Shown here one piece after another: positions 12,229-24,274 of a DNA stretch of 64,000 bases. The notes under the pieces were generated by a model. It was not told where the DNA came from. It made no database searches and saw only the letters and a program-made list of their open reading frames with translations. Origin of the DNA: Chaenocephalus aceratus (Eukaryota; Chordata; Actinopteri; Perciformes; Channichthyidae); NCBI GenBank assembly GCA_023974075.1, contig CM043800.1:29863952-29927951 (forward strand). Direction: 5' to 3'. The translations under genes were made by a program, and so were the position numbers. The number at the start of each line of letters is the position of its first letter. Positions within the stretch are counted from its first letter, which is position 1.

Positions 12229-13340
12229 CAGGGGTCGGCAACAGCGGACCGCGGTCCGGATCGGACCCCAGACGCCGACCTATACGGACCCGGAGCTTTA
12301 ATCAATACATTAATATGGGAATTTTTCGGCGCCTCCCGCTTTTTTAACGCTGAATGTTGGGTGACTTGTTGTAATTCGTGGAGAACGAAGAGTTTTTGTT
12401 TGGGGGTGGGGGGAGGGAGTCAGTCCGACAGAACGGACAACTTCTCACTTCAAAAAGAAGAAGAAATCTAGACCGCAAAAATAATTAAACAAGCGAAGTA
12501 CCACCTGTTTTTTCCTGGCCAAGGGACAGGGTTCATGAACACAACACGAGCGTACGTGGTCTTCACGGTGGTACTATTGTCTCCGTCTGAAAGGAGTGCT
12601 TAGCACCGGGAACGCCGCTCCACCAGCCATTTAAAATATTTGCAATACCCATAAGGAGCCGTACACATGCCGCAGTGTTTGCTTGCTGGGTGTCTTTAGT
12701 TGTAAGCACAGTGGCGATCTGTTTTATTTAGCATCTGGTTCGCTAGCTAGCTAACGAATTTAAAGAGCTTTTCTACAACCAGGTGGAAGAGAGCTCTCTC
12801 TGAGAGGCTCAATAAACCTCAGCTCAGTGAGGTTAAGGCACACCTTGATATGATCATTATAGTTATTAATGAGACTAAATGAAAAACAGGTATAAAATAC
12901 TATATGACAGCAACAAAAAGTTGTTAAAAATAACAAGAATAGAGTTTAAAAAAGGGGAGTGATTTGTAAAATATCCAAAAAGAAAATATGCTACAGTTCT
13001 GTTCATATGGGTGTGGAAGATGTCTCCATAGCTTTCTTAATGTTGCTCTCAAAGTGCACCACATTGATGCATTTAACTTCAATATTTAAACATTCCACAT
13101 ATCCACAGTATTTCAGTAATGTTAATTGACAATAAATATTGTTGTTTTTGAATTGTACTTTCTTCTTTATTTGATTGGCAGTCAGTTGTTGATTACATGC
13201 AGACGTTGATAAAGCTACAGGTCACTTCAATATATATCACACTAATTCATGAAGCAACTTAGACATTTTGATGTTCCGGACCTTTGCATGGGGAGATTTT
13301 CTCGAACTGGACCTCGTTGCATTTTAGTTGAAGACCCCTG
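12229..13340. mobile_element. non-autonomous hAT element, perfect 8-bp TSD
   Basis: A 1112-bp element beginning CAGGGGTCGGCAACAG and ending in the complement of CAGGGGTCTTCAACTAAAA. It is bounded by exact copies of CCATAGAC (12221-12228 and 13341-13348). It splits the LINE's 'DTIDH' codons, and removing it with one duplication restores continuity of that region. The interior lacks a transposase frame and closely resembles the interior of the element at 15710-16774, including the GCTAGCTAGC-containing block near 12745. Confidence 0.9.
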
Positions 13341-13471
13341 CCATAGACCATAACCTATTAATTTTCGAAATTACATACATGGTGTAAGAGGAGTAAGTTC
13401 TAGATTGGTTACAAAGTTATTTAGATAACAGACAACAATATGTACAATTTGCTGGTAGTACATCTGAGTGT

Positions 13472-13678
13472 ATGAACATAGAATGTGGTGTCCAACAGGG
13501 CTCAGTTATAGGGCCTAAACCTTTTATTTTGTACATCAATGACATACAGTATGTGAAACGTCAACATTATTGCAATTTGTGTTGTTTGCAGACGACACCA
13601 ATTGTTTTTAGTTCAGGAGACGATTCAAACATGTTAGCAAAGTATAATGGACATGAAATGGTCAAACTTAAAAGATAG
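13472..13678 (+). pseudogene. reverse transcriptase fragment of the 11.4-17.4 kb LINE
   Basis: The longest open piece of the degraded LINE RT. It contains ECGVQQGSVIGPKPFILYIN, matching the conserved GVPQGSVLGP-type block of non-LTR reverse transcriptases. The catalytic ADD block that should follow is read here as QTTPIVFSSGDD, shifted or mutated. It is non-functional and has no start codon of its own; the first Met is internal to the family alignment. Confidence 0.8.
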
Positions 13679-14661
13679 TTTGTTGAAAATAAGTTAACCC
13701 TACATTTGAATAAAACTTAAGTTTATGGTTTTTGCTAATAGAAAAAAAGATGAAACATTTCACTGTCCATTGATGGAGTTTTTATTGAAAGGGTTTTCTG
13801 AATTTCAGAATTTTTAGGTGTGACATTGGACGATAACCTGACATGGAAAATCACAAATAGCACATGTTAAAACGAAAGTGTCTAGGAATATTTCTGTTCT
13901 CAACAAGGCAAAGTATTTGCTAGATTACAAGGCATTGAGAATGTTATACTGTTCACTCATTTTGCCATTTTTATTTACTGTATAGAAGTGTGGGGCAACA
14001 TAAAGCCATGTCAATATTACAGAAAAAAGGCAGTAAGAATAATTCATAATGCTGATTCAAGAAAAACACACCGACAGGACTGTTTTTTTTAAAGTCAGGA
14101 ACATACTCTTGAAACTCAAAGACATAGCCGAGCTGCAGACAATATTAGTAATGCAAGAAAAAAGCAGAAATGTTACCAGTATATTTTCAACAGTTGTTTG
14201 TTTTTGATCAGACAAGGAAGACCATAGAAGGACATTTAACTGTAAGCATCCTTATGCAAGGACTACTCTAAAGCAAACGTGTATTTTCTGTGGTTGGTGT
14301 AAAATTGTGGAATTCTCAACAGAAGGATCTAAAGAATTGTATGTGTATTTTTCAGTTAAAGGTCCCATGTCATGGCCATTTCTACTGATCATAATTCCAT
14401 TGTTGAGGTATACTAAAATAGATTTATATTGTGGAATTTTCCAAAATCCCATTGGTTTCTCATACAGCATCTCTGTACTGTATAGTGTATTCACTCTCTG
14501 TCCTAAACGGCTTGTTGGAGCTCCTGCCCCCCCCCCCCCTCCCTATGAGCCCAGTGGCCGCTTGCGAGACAGCGAGGCACAGCGAAACCCAGCCCGAAGC
14601 CAGCCCGAACACACACACACACACCCGCAGCCTGGCTGGGAGTTTGTGTGTGTGTGCTCAC

Positions 14662-15426
14662 CAGAGGTCGCGTTAACCGAATATTTTCCGGAATTTTTCC
14701 AAGAATGATGGGAAAATCTGAAAGCAGTCCGTCATTTTGACAGATTAGAACACAACTCGGAACAGCGCCAACATTTCCACCAGCGGCCCGCATTATATTA
14801 CATCCTTAGTGGCCAGGTCGACTGAGGGCGATCTACTGACTCTACTGTAACTAATTTAGTAATTCGCACCCCTGTCCAGTTGGTGGCGAGTGTGTGCATA
14901 TTGAGTAGCTATTGTCTAGCCTTGTTTTTGACCTCGTTGATTACCTCGTTGTTTAACCTACTTTAGCAATCGCAAAATGTCACGGCAGCTGAGTGTCCGA
15001 AGCTTTTTTAATAAGCCCAGTAATTGTGATGGTGTGGATAAACGAGGTGAAAAAAGAGGGATTGATGCAGTGGAGAATGAAGAACAAGCCAGTAAGACTA
15101 AAACGACAACGTTCAGCCAGCAGCAGAGGGACAAGCAAGTGGCAAGGAAAAATAAATCATTCATATTCGTTTTGACATGAAAAGTGACCGCACGGTCGGT
15201 GTCTCTGTTCATCTTTTTTTCCTCCATGCCCTTAAAAGTTCTGTATGAATCATAAAAAAAAGGAATTAATGAACATTTGGTGCTCAGTACACAAACATAA
15301 ATATTAAATATGTCTCATCATTAAAACATGAAAAATAAAATGACGGGTAATAATGGATTATGACGGAAATTTTACAATCCTGTCCGTCAAAATGACGGAC
15401 CACGAAAAAGTCTAACGCGACCACTG
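14662..15426 (+). mobile_element. hAT element with perfect 8-bp TSD
   Basis: A 765-bp insertion. The left end is CAGAGGTCGCGTTAACC; the right end, read on the opposite strand, is CAGTGGTCGCGTTAGAC. Exact GTGCTCAC copies flank it (14654-14661 and 15427-15434). Inner subterminal blocks around TCCGTCATTTTGAC also recur in inverted orientation. It carries one short frame at 14977-15180. Confidence 0.9.
14977..15180 (+). pseudogene. N-terminal remnant of a hAT transposase-like protein
   Basis: A 67-residue frame starting MSRQLSVRSFFNKPSN, the kind of short basic leader (SIRSFF-K) seen at the start of TTF/ZMYM-type hAT transposases. It is followed by a charged stretch with GEKRGIDAVENEEQ, then a stop. 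The catalytic RNase H-like domain and the C-terminal dimerisation region are absent. It is an internally deleted element, not a host gene. The family link rests on the leader motif and on the hAT termini around it. Confidence 0.55.
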
Positions 15427-15709
15427 GTGCTCACACAACGACTCACAGCCTCGCTGCGTCCCGCCGTCTCAGGGAGGAGAAATCGGCGGAGCTGCAGCTG
15501 AGAAAAGATTGAGTGTTTGTGTGTTTTACTTAATGTAACTTCTCTGCGGACGTAACGTAACGGCTCCACGGATTGGTCCATTTGGACCAATGGGTCCATT
15601 TGGGTATGGGCACGTCACTGTACCCGGGAAGAAAAAGAGAAATCTCCAACGAGGCGTTCTGAGGCAGCATAGACAGGTCTTTTCTGTGTTAGAGTTTTAC
15701 TTCCTACAT

Positions 15710-16774
15710 CAGGGGTGGGGAACCTCCGGCCCCCGGGCCGTATACGGCCCGCGAGACCATTTGGTTTGGCCCTCGAGGTAATTTATAAACACACGCAAAA
15801 AAGAAAAAAATTAAAGAAATCTAGACCGCAAAATAATTAAACAAGCGAGTGCCTGTTTTTTCCTGGCAACGGTCATGGTCCTTGAACACAACACGAGCCA
15901 AACGTGTCATCACGTGGTATATGTCTCGTCTGACAGGAGTGCAGTGCTGACGGAGAGCACCAGAACGCCACTCCGGGACTTCAAAAAATTGCAGTACCCA
16001 TAAATCCGTAGGCTACACATGCTGCAGTTTTTTGCGTGGCTGTGTCTTTAGTTGAAAGCCCAGTGGAGATCTGATCATACAGTCAATAACTGTGTTGTTA
16101 TTAGCATCTGGTTAGCTAGCTATGCTAACGAATATAAGAAGCTTTTTCTCCAACCAGTGAGGTAAAGGCACATCTTTATATGATCATTATACTTATCAAA
16201 AAACAAGAGAATAAAGTAAACAGGTATAAAATACTATATGACAGTACAAAAAAGTTGTTATTAATAAACAAGAATACAGTTTGAAAGGAGAGTGATTTGT
16301 AAAATATCCATAAAGAAAAAGTAAATCTGCTTACAGTTCTGTTTCATATGGGTGTTGAGAGATGTTTCCATAGATCTCTTCATTTTGCTCTCAAAGTGCA
16401 CCAGATTGATGCTTTCAACTTCAATATTTAAAAATCTTCCTGGGGGGATCATACCCCGGACCCCCCTAGAGGAGGTTAGGTCCCCCCCCCACTTAAATCA
16501 TGTCCACATGGATAGGAAACTAAATACATTTGCACACATCTTGTGTCCATATCTTTCTGTTTTGGTGGTCATGCAACAACTGTGCACGTGAATGCATACG
16601 CGAGTCAGGGTAAGATATCTGGATTAAGAGGTTGCTTTTTCTTTGCACAGCATGAAAGAAAGGCCAAATGAATGGGCTGTGATTTTTAAGCAGAGGTCAA
16701 TAATTTGTACGGCCCTCTGAGGATGTTGAAAAAATTGAAATGGCCCTTGAGAGGAAAAAGGTTCCCCACCCCTG
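15710..16774. mobile_element. non-autonomous hAT (Charlie-like) element
   Basis: A 1065-bp element with CAGGGGTGGGGAACCT at the left and AGGTTCCCCACCCCTG-like sequence at the right. The flanks TCCTACAT (15702-15709) and CCCTACAT (16775-16782) match at 7 of 8 positions. Subterminal CGGCCC-rich sequence also recurs at both ends. The interior is a diverged copy of the interior of the 12229-13340 element. No intact transposase frame. Confidence 0.88.
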
Positions 16775-17020
16775 CCCTACATGGTGTACTTTGAGGGTTT
16801 GTGACTCTGCAGACCGTTTACATGCATAAAAAACCTTCATAACACACAGGGGACGGGTAATAACTGGAAAAGCATTACATGGGATCTTTAAAGAAATTGT
16901 ATAAATTAAGAAAGATGGGACTATATGAAGCGGAATGTGAATACGTTTATGTACCCTGGGCCTCCATTGGTAAATATGTTTGATGTCTTTGATGTGATGT
17001 CTGTTCTTTATTTGTAGGTC

Positions 17021-17048
17021 TTATTATTATTATTATTATTATTATTAT
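17021..17048. repeat. (ATT)n microsatellite
   Basis: Nine or so TTA/ATT trinucleotides within the 3' UTR of the degraded LINE. Confidence 0.95.
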
Positions 17049-17437
17049 GCGCCGCTTTCCGCCTTCTACTCCAGTTGGACTCAGATGAGGGTGTTGCACT
17101 TTTCCTTGTACATGTTATGTTTTGGTGTTGTTGTTTTTTTTATTTGTTTATTTCCGTTAACTGTCAGTGGGAAATAAGTATTTATTGAGTTTCTCTTTTT
17201 AATCCTAATATAGTGTTATGTTTGGCTGTGGAAAAGAAATATGAAGGACAGACCATCTATTTCAATTTTTTTATTTTTTTTAGAAAGGGGCAGGTAATAT
17301 AAGATTGTTTTCTTCTTCCTGCTCCTTTTCGGTCAATGGTATGTTTACAGAGACATGTTTTGTTAACGATTATTATAAATTAAGATTTGCATACCATGAA
17401 CGGAACAAATAAAAATGAAATAAATGAAATTGTCATT

Positions 17438-18355
17438 ACGAAAATATTGGAAAATGTAAGTAGATTTAATTTAGCATACGTTGGCATGTCATGCAGGGAC
17501 ATTTTAAATCACACAACTTGACTCATTGTTTTAGAAAGCACTAGATGGCATTGCAGCACACTACCAATGCAGACTGACAATACTCAGATTGCCTATTTAA
17601 GGTTGTTGAAACATATTTCTTATCATATCTGTCCTCAGGCTCCTATAATCTGAAGAATGGCGGCGTCACTCTGTTTCTGCTTTGGTTAATTCCCCTCAAA
17701 TAGTCGTGAAGAAATGTTCTGCTGCTTGTGACGTGTACAGTTACAGTATCATACTCCACATAGTATTACACACCAGCAATATTACATTTCAGTTACGATA
17801 GAGATAAAGACACTTCCACATTTCCTGATTGACTGGGGCCTACACTAGATAGGTGTACTATAAATGTCCCACAAATGTCATTATTTATTTAGTTTATAGT
17901 AAAATGTGGTCTGTTGTCGTGTCATAGAACCAACAGGCATAAGCCTAAATAGCTTAGCAACAATTGACGTAAAAGATCAAATTGACACCTTGGGGTTGTA
18001 TGCCTGCAGTTGAAATGGTCTGTCCAAAATGTAATTACTGCACCATTACGAGCAGCGACACTGGTAATGCTTTCAACTTGAGAGTCTGTGAATATCAGCA
18101 TGACAAAATGACCACCTGGAGATACTTACTGAAGCTAGAACTACCACAGAGAAGGCTTTGACTATTTTTCCAGGTGTTTATATTTCTTTCTTTCAACAGA
18201 TTTTGTCACACTAATAGCATAGATGTAGTCAGGAAACTTTAAAGGTTTGTAGTTGAGATCAGCGTGAACGCTGAGTTTGAAGATGGGTGTGGTAACCCTA
18301 ACCCTAAACCAATGGAGGGCGACAAAGGTAGAGGGCTAGGATGTAAGGAAAAGGC
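17438..18355. other. non-coding DNA, no gene recognised
   Basis: About 0.9 kb of ordinary AT-rich DNA following the LINE tail. A short AACCCTAACCCTAAAC run at 18293-18308 is too short to be a telomeric array. Confidence 0.4.
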
Positions 18356-18359
18356 CATT

Positions 18360-18570
18360 TACTCAACCATTGACCCCCACATCTTATCAATCAAGGTGAA
18401 TGTTTTTTGCCAAATTTCAAAGAAATCCCTCCTGGCGTTAAAAATATAGCATTTTCAAGAACTTAGACGCACTTCGACAACCTAACGCAGGACAATAGGT
18501 GGACAGACTTGTCGACCAACCGAAAAAACATGATGCCTCCTGCCTCGTCTGTCGCTGGCACAGTGGCTAA
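18360..18570. repeat. degraded teleost interspersed repeat
   Basis: Contains TTTTGCCAAATTTCAAAGAA, a CCTCCTGGCGT block and an ATGATGCCTCCTGCCTCG block in the order I recall from a very common fish repeat in which a TTGCCAAATTTGAAGAAATTCCC-like stretch precedes GGACGGACAACC and ATAATGCCTCCGGCC (abbreviated). No boundaries or target duplication were found and the class is not known to me. Confidence 0.5.
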
Positions 18571-21500
18571 AAAACAACCTAGCCTTTATAACGTGATCAT
18601 TAAAATGACATTAAGTAATCAGCGGCAACTGCAGCAATACAGATACAACTTATCTCCTACTTAGGTCTGACACCCGCCTCCGACTCCACCAGTACCCCTG
18701 AGTGATGGTAGCCAGTCATTGGCACAAATAAAGTCACATTCTCACAATAGAGATACCTAATTAAAACAGAGATCCAACAGAAATGTCTGGTATCTGTAGT
18801 ATCTTGATGCAAAATGCTGTAATGGCACTGTTTGCTGTCATTTTCTTGGCTGAACAATTGGTCGCTGGTTGATTGCTTATTAAAGCGTGCAATACTTCAT
18901 CTTTGAGCTGTTTGGGGAGGAGTTGCGGGGGGGGCTGAGATTGTGAGCACTTTTGAATTGCTCAGGCTTGGTATTGAGTTTTGGAAGCAGGAGGTCTCGC
19001 CACCCTGTGAGGTAATCGTTGAGTAATTGCTATTGATCAACAAGCCTATCAACCCCCAAAGATATATTTAGGTAATTTTGTGCTATGGAGCAGAAAAAAT
19101 GATACCGATTACCTTTTAATGAAGCGAAGCCTAATTTCTGAATGATGGTCATATGGTCATGCCAATCCACCAATATGGTCAAAACTAATGTAAGCTTAAT
19201 AGGGTGGAGTTTCTCGTTTGCAGCATATAGTAGAAGTTGAGGTCATGACCAATGTGCTTGTTCAGCAACATCCTTGTACTTCTGAGCCTCTGTGACCCCG
19301 CTGCTGACACTTGACATCCCCCCTTGACTCAGCAGCACTGACAGCAGCCTACTGTACTGCACATATGCACCACTCTGACTCACAGCTTGTCAAATTCCAG
19401 CGCTGCATCTATTCTCACTACCTTCCATATATTCATTCTTAAAAAACAGCTGGTTTCTGTCGGTGCGTTTCCCAGTGATCCATTTTGAAGGCGATACTGT
19501 TTGATACTGGTGCAGCTGAGGTCACAGTGATGACATGTGCACTGTGTGGTGCTTTTCTTGCCTAGAAAGTAAGATGCGCCGTGCTTGCAGGAGTACATTA
19601 TCTGCCCCGGGCGGCCCAAGGATATTGCAAGCTTTATTTTTAGCTCTGTTTTGGAGCTCAGCGATGTGTATAAATCAACATTAGGTCAGTCGGGTTCCAG
19701 TAATGACAACGTTGACTAAGGCTGACCAGTCATCCGATTGGTGCATGGGCCTCTTCTTTATAAACTGCTAAGGATGGCAAAAAAATGTAAAGAGCCCATG
19801 GAGAGAGAGGGAAGGATAGAGAGGAACAAAGGCAGAGCAAGGGAAACATAGAGCCGAGCATGGAAAGTGAATGAAGGATGGAGTTAGGTAGAGGAAGATG
19901 AGGGAAGAAAAGAGGCATCTCAGCATTTCTGCTTGTGCCAGATCGTTACTGTAAAGTATGTGTGCACCCTGTCCGTACGGACGGACGGACGGACGGACGG
20001 ACAGAAGAATGAGTCGGCTCATTGAAATTCTGTCCACTGCGCTTCACAGGCCCTTAATAGGCAGCCTCGGGGGTGGAGAGGTAGGCCTACTGTAGAGTAG
20101 TGCAGATTGGGCTGTGGATGACTCACGCTGCTATCCTCCAGTGAATATCTCAGCATCATGACTTTGCTCTGCACACTCACGGAGTTTGGATTGGAGGAAG
20201 GGATAGCATGCCACAGAGTGCTTAATCTGAAACCCTGTGATGGTGACCAACAATTCATAGTGCACTTACTGAGCATCTATCACATCTGCTTTTACAGTCG
20301 ACACATGCATCCACCATGAAGAACAAGGTATTAAACTCGACAGTGATGGATCACCATAACTGCCTGTCCCCTTCTAATGCGAATATATGTGTGTGCTCAC
20401 AACTAGAGCATTTAGTTTGATGCAAGCTATAACACTTTTACAATTTCCCTTCGCAACAAAAATAGTTTGCCATGTAGGCTTTGAAGATAACATTTTCCAA
20501 CAACCCGCTGTGCAACATAACGGCTCAGAGCATATTAATAGAGTGTAAAGCCTTGTACCCTGAAATGCTTTTTCAGCTGTTTATGCATGGTCGTGACAGA
20601 AATTGTGATGAGACATAATCTTGACAATATATCACACAGCATTCCACAGTATGTATTTAATTTTTTTGTGAGTATCCTGGCTTATTCATCTGTGACCAAC
20701 AAAGATAACATCAAATGAGATGGACAAGATGTTCCTTCCATAAGTATCACTTTCCAGGAAAGAAATACACCCTTATGTTGAAATATCCATATATGTATTT
20801 ACATAGAACAGGTGAAACTGAAATGTATACAATATTGTGGGCTCTCAAACTTGTTGGGACTAGTGCTACAACAATTCATAATTTAATCAATTGGAAGAAC
20901 ATTTATCATTTTAACACTTTTCAGAAAAATGCCAAAACATTGGATGGAATCAGATTTTTAAATGTGAGAAATAGCTGCCGTTCAGGGTCCTAGATGAAAG
21001 TATGTGGAGTATTTAGGGGTTTTAGACCTTTTGTTTGACCAAGACATAACATTTAATGACATCACCGTATGTCTTCAGATATTGTTATGTACATGTTTCT
21101 CTGTTTTTGGATTTGTAATATACCAAAAGTTTAGAAGCTTAATCCATAATGTAAGCAATTTGTAGTAAATTATCCCTAAACCCCGGGATTAACCCAGGGA
21201 AGGTGTTCTAGGTAAGAAAAACTAATTAAACATACAGTATAGGCTATTATATTGTCCTAAAAGCGTCAGTCTTACCCAGTTAAATATCCTTTGACTATCT
21301 TTTACAATTGTGCAGACCCAAAGACAGAGTAATAATAATAATACTCCATCATTATGGCCCATATTCATAGCTTTGAGTTTTTGTCCCCCTGATAATTTAT
21401 ATTAAATCATATCATTTTTTACAACATCCACAACAAAAAAGATGTATCTGTATACGTGCAACTTTTTGTGACTGAACAAAAGCTGGCTGGGTGTTTAAAG

Positions 21501-21625
21501 TGATTATCCCACATCACAAAAACATCATCCATTTGCCTTATCCATTTATCTGCCATTATCAAAACACCAAACATCTCCCTTCATCAGTGAGATGAAAATT
21601 AGGTGAGAAACATGAACCAGCTCTA
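18571..21625. other. non-coding DNA, no gene recognised
   Basis: About 3 kb without a recognised exon or bounded transposon. It contains a purine-rich stretch (19800-19915) and the (ACGG)n array listed separately. Confidence 0.4.
19977..20002. repeat. (ACGG)n microsatellite
   Basis: Six tandem ACGG units. Confidence 0.95.
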
Positions 21626-21631
21626 CATATA

Positions 21632-22262
21632 TAGACATTTTTATTGATTAGGATAAACCCCTTGAGATGCACCATCTCGTTTTCAAGGGGGTCCCGACAA
21701 TAGCAACAACTTACAGACATACATAAACAAAAAGACAAAATGCAAAACATGACACACAAGACAAACCACATACAGTCTGTTAAGTAAAATTCAAGCAATG
21801 CATTACAATTTGAGACAGTCGAGCAAATCAGTTTCATCAATATCAGTTTCATTAATATCAGTTTCATCAATATCAGTTTCATTAATATCAGTTTCATTAA
21901 TAACAAGTACAGACCAGTTGAAAGTGAGATGATAATGCATGTTTAAACATACCCAATGATGCAAGAGATCTAATAGCAGCAGGTAAAGTATTCCAGTCAG
22001 TTGGGGCTTTGAACATGAACGCTCTTCTGCCAATAAATTTGTTTGCAGAGGGGACAGAGAAATAAATCTGAACAGAATGTCTAACTTGATGATTTGGTGA
22101 GTAGGGTACAAAATACTGCTTTAAATAAGGGGGATAGTTAAGATAAATGCATTTAAATATCAGCTGAAGCCAATGCGTGTGTCTTCTTACATTTAAAGAA
22201 GGCCATTTAAGTTGGTTATACATTGTGCAGTGATGTGTACGAAAAGGACAACCAAGAACAAA
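21632..22262 (-). mobile_element. 5'-truncated LINE 3' end
   Basis: The - strand frame at 21897-22223 encodes a reverse-transcriptase C-terminus with MYNQLKWPSLNVRRHTHWL, YPPYLKQY and FMFKAPTDWNTLPAAIRSL. The last block corresponds to the W-N-LP-IR signature near the C-terminus of CR1/L2/Rex-type LINEs. The frame stops at TCTCY. The 3' UTR contains a 15-bp tandem repeat and a stable GGGTTTATCC/CAAGGGGTCC-type end near 21650-21690. Only the last part of the element is present. Confidence 0.75.
21827..21901. repeat. 15-bp minisatellite, five units
   Basis: Five tandem copies of ATCAGTTTCATYAAT (Y alternates C/T), inside the LINE 3' region. The repeat is free of stops on the - strand and extends two open frames artificially. 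Confidence 0.95.
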
Positions 22263-22264
22263 TC

Positions 22265-22760
22265 AAACATGCTTCGCTCCTTTCCTTTTCTGAAATCACC
22301 CATATTAATTAGCCGTGCTTGTTTAGGAGCTCATCTATATTCAAGCAGCTCGATCCATAATTAAAAAAGGAACTCGAAAGATCACCTCAGTTGTTATTTT
22401 GCCACAATTAGACAATTTCCTGTTGTGGTTTACCGCTCTGGCTGAGGACGTCAACTGTCTGGAAGAATCTGAGAAGTGACGATGCAGTAAAATAATGGCT
22501 TATGACATGCTGTAGTGTTGCATTATGGGTCATAGGTGACTGTTTCTGGCTTATTATAAAGGGAGAGGATGAGTCAGTCACCATATCAAATAGAGGGTCA
22601 AATAAACATCAGTTCTCTATACTTGACTTAAAGTAAGTGTGATTGTGGGAATCAAGTGTGTGTTCCCACCTTTAAATACACCCAGCAGATGTTGCATGTT
22701 TAAATTTGGCTTTTCATTGGTGCATGAGGTATGAGTTATCCTGGGGGAACATTACTTAGA
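22265..22760. other. non-coding DNA, no gene recognised
   Basis: Nothing recognisable between the LINE fragment and the CA array. Confidence 0.4.
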
Positions 22761-22762
22761 CT

Positions 22763-22923
<161 letters not shown>

Positions 22924-23885
22924 TCTCAAAGCGGTCTTTCTTAACTCTTATACCCTGGGGCCCAGGATTAATTATTCTCCCTCTGGCCTAGCACATGTAT
23001 TCTTAATGTTGGTGGAGTGGTGATTTGCCTTAAATCTGGGAGATTCTTTAATCTTTTTTTGAATATTAAATAAAGTGTTACGCCAATGCGATTGATTCCC
23101 CCCTGTTTCCAGCCATGTTCCAGTGGACTGTGTCTGAAACAGTGGATGGTCTTTGAATTCAAGCATTAGACAGGATAGTGAGAGAACTGCCTCAAGACGT
23201 TTGCTTTTGTATTCGTAGCTGAAAACTATAAAATGCTCAGTGGCCTATTCTGAAGCTGATGTCGGAGATGCTGCTGTTGTTTTTCGCTTCATGGAAAATA
23301 AATAAAGATATCTCAAGCTTAACCAGGGATGATAAATAAGGAGTCTTAAAAGGAGGGAGAGGAAATGCCATGTCTATATAAGAACAACAGATGCATTAGA
23401 AGAAGCCATTTAGACATTTTAAAAGTCACAGAGAAAGAGAATTGTGACCTAAAGAAAGGTGTTACCAGTGGACACGAATACTGTTTACATTAATTAAATT
23501 GTACGACTAGTAAAAGCTTGGTTATTATTCTGTGCCTATGTCGTGATTCCTTAAGTTAAAACATAAGTTAAAGCAGTGCAATAAGGCCAGAAAGCTCTGA
23601 CAGCAGCCAAGAAAGAAAAGACGAAGTACCTCATTTACCAAAGGTCTCTAGCCACACATTTTTCACTAAAGAACTGAAACAGCTTTGGGGAAACAAGTCC
23701 ATATTAATGTCTCCAATGCAGTGTGATTTCTGAGATTCCCACGAAAGATGGCTCTCAAATTTCATTTATTTTTATTATGGCTGTTTTTTTTATTATGGCT
23801 GTTTTTATTTTTAATTATTACGTTTATTCTGGTTTGTTTTGTGTTTGTATCTTTTATTTCAAATGTATTTATTTTATGTTTTGTC

Positions 23886-23961
23886 AGCTTATCTCTCTGT
23901 ACAGCACTTTGGTCTGAAGGTTTTAAAGTGCTATATAAATAAAGTTGGATTGGATTGGATT
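23886..23961 (+). repeat. non-LTR retrotransposon 3' tail
   Basis: Contains TCTGTACAGCACTTTGG, AAAGTGCTATATAAATAAAG and a terminal (TTGGA)n run, the tail form of a widespread fish retroposon end. No coding sequence is attached, so this is a very short 5'-truncated copy. Confidence 0.6.
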
Positions 23962-23984
23962 ACATCCCCCCCTCCCCACATGTT

Positions 23985-24270
23985 CTTGATTGATTCTCAA
24001 AGTTGGGTATACCGTTAAAGATATTTTTGTACCCCAACCGAGAAGATTATAGTTTAGTCCGTCTGCAGGATGTCTCAGGCACCTCAAAACAGATTTCTGT
24101 TCATTTTGGTGGACAGGACAGCCCTGGGCGAAGGAACAGATGATTAGATTTTGGTTGTGAGCCGGATCTAGGACTCGTTCAATTAGACAATTATAATCTT
24201 TCAGCCGTTTTTTGACACAGTAACAGAGATGGAAACTCAATTTCACATGCAAATGGGGGGTTGGCAGGAT
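23985..24270. repeat. degraded interspersed repeat
   Basis: Contains AAAGTTGGGTATACCGTTAA, TTTTTGTACCCCAACC and CGAAGGAACAGATGATTAG, words I associate with a repeated fish sequence of unknown class. No terminal repeats were established. Confidence 0.35.
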
Positions 24271-24274
24271 CACT

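Larger units (their letters stand above)
14360..16887. mobile_element. TTAA-flanked DNA transposon (piggyBac- or Kolobok-type), host of two hATs
   Basis: The left end starts AGGTCCCATGTCATGG; the right end, read on the opposite strand, starts AGATCCCATGTAATGC. Both ends abut TTAA (14356-14359 and 16888-16891). TTAA target duplications are typical of piggyBac and Kolobok. The element interrupts the LINE C-terminal frame, which resumes at 16888. Without its two inserts (14662-15426 and 15710-16774, plus duplications) it is roughly 0.7 kb with no coding frame, including a poly-C run near 14521-14533. It is non-autonomous. Confidence 0.75.
11420..17437 (+). mobile_element. degraded jockey/CR1-like LINE, interrupted by three insertions
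   Basis: Scattered + strand pieces read as one non-LTR reverse transcriptase in order. 11580-11680 gives an NYRPVSLL-type motif. 12090-12220 gives YGFRKNRST then a broken AFDTID. 13349-13678 gives the GVQQGSVIGP motif and LYINDI. 13800-14050 gives the late RT region with a TLDDNLTW motif. The tail continues at 16888-16980. The 3' UTR follows, with an (ATT)n run and an AATAAA-rich end near 17400-17437. There are multiple frameshifts and stops and the 5' half is missing, so the copy is dead. Three younger elements interrupt it, at 11719-12088, 12229-13340 and 14360-16887. Family beyond the jockey/CR1/Rex group is not resolved. Confidence 0.8.
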
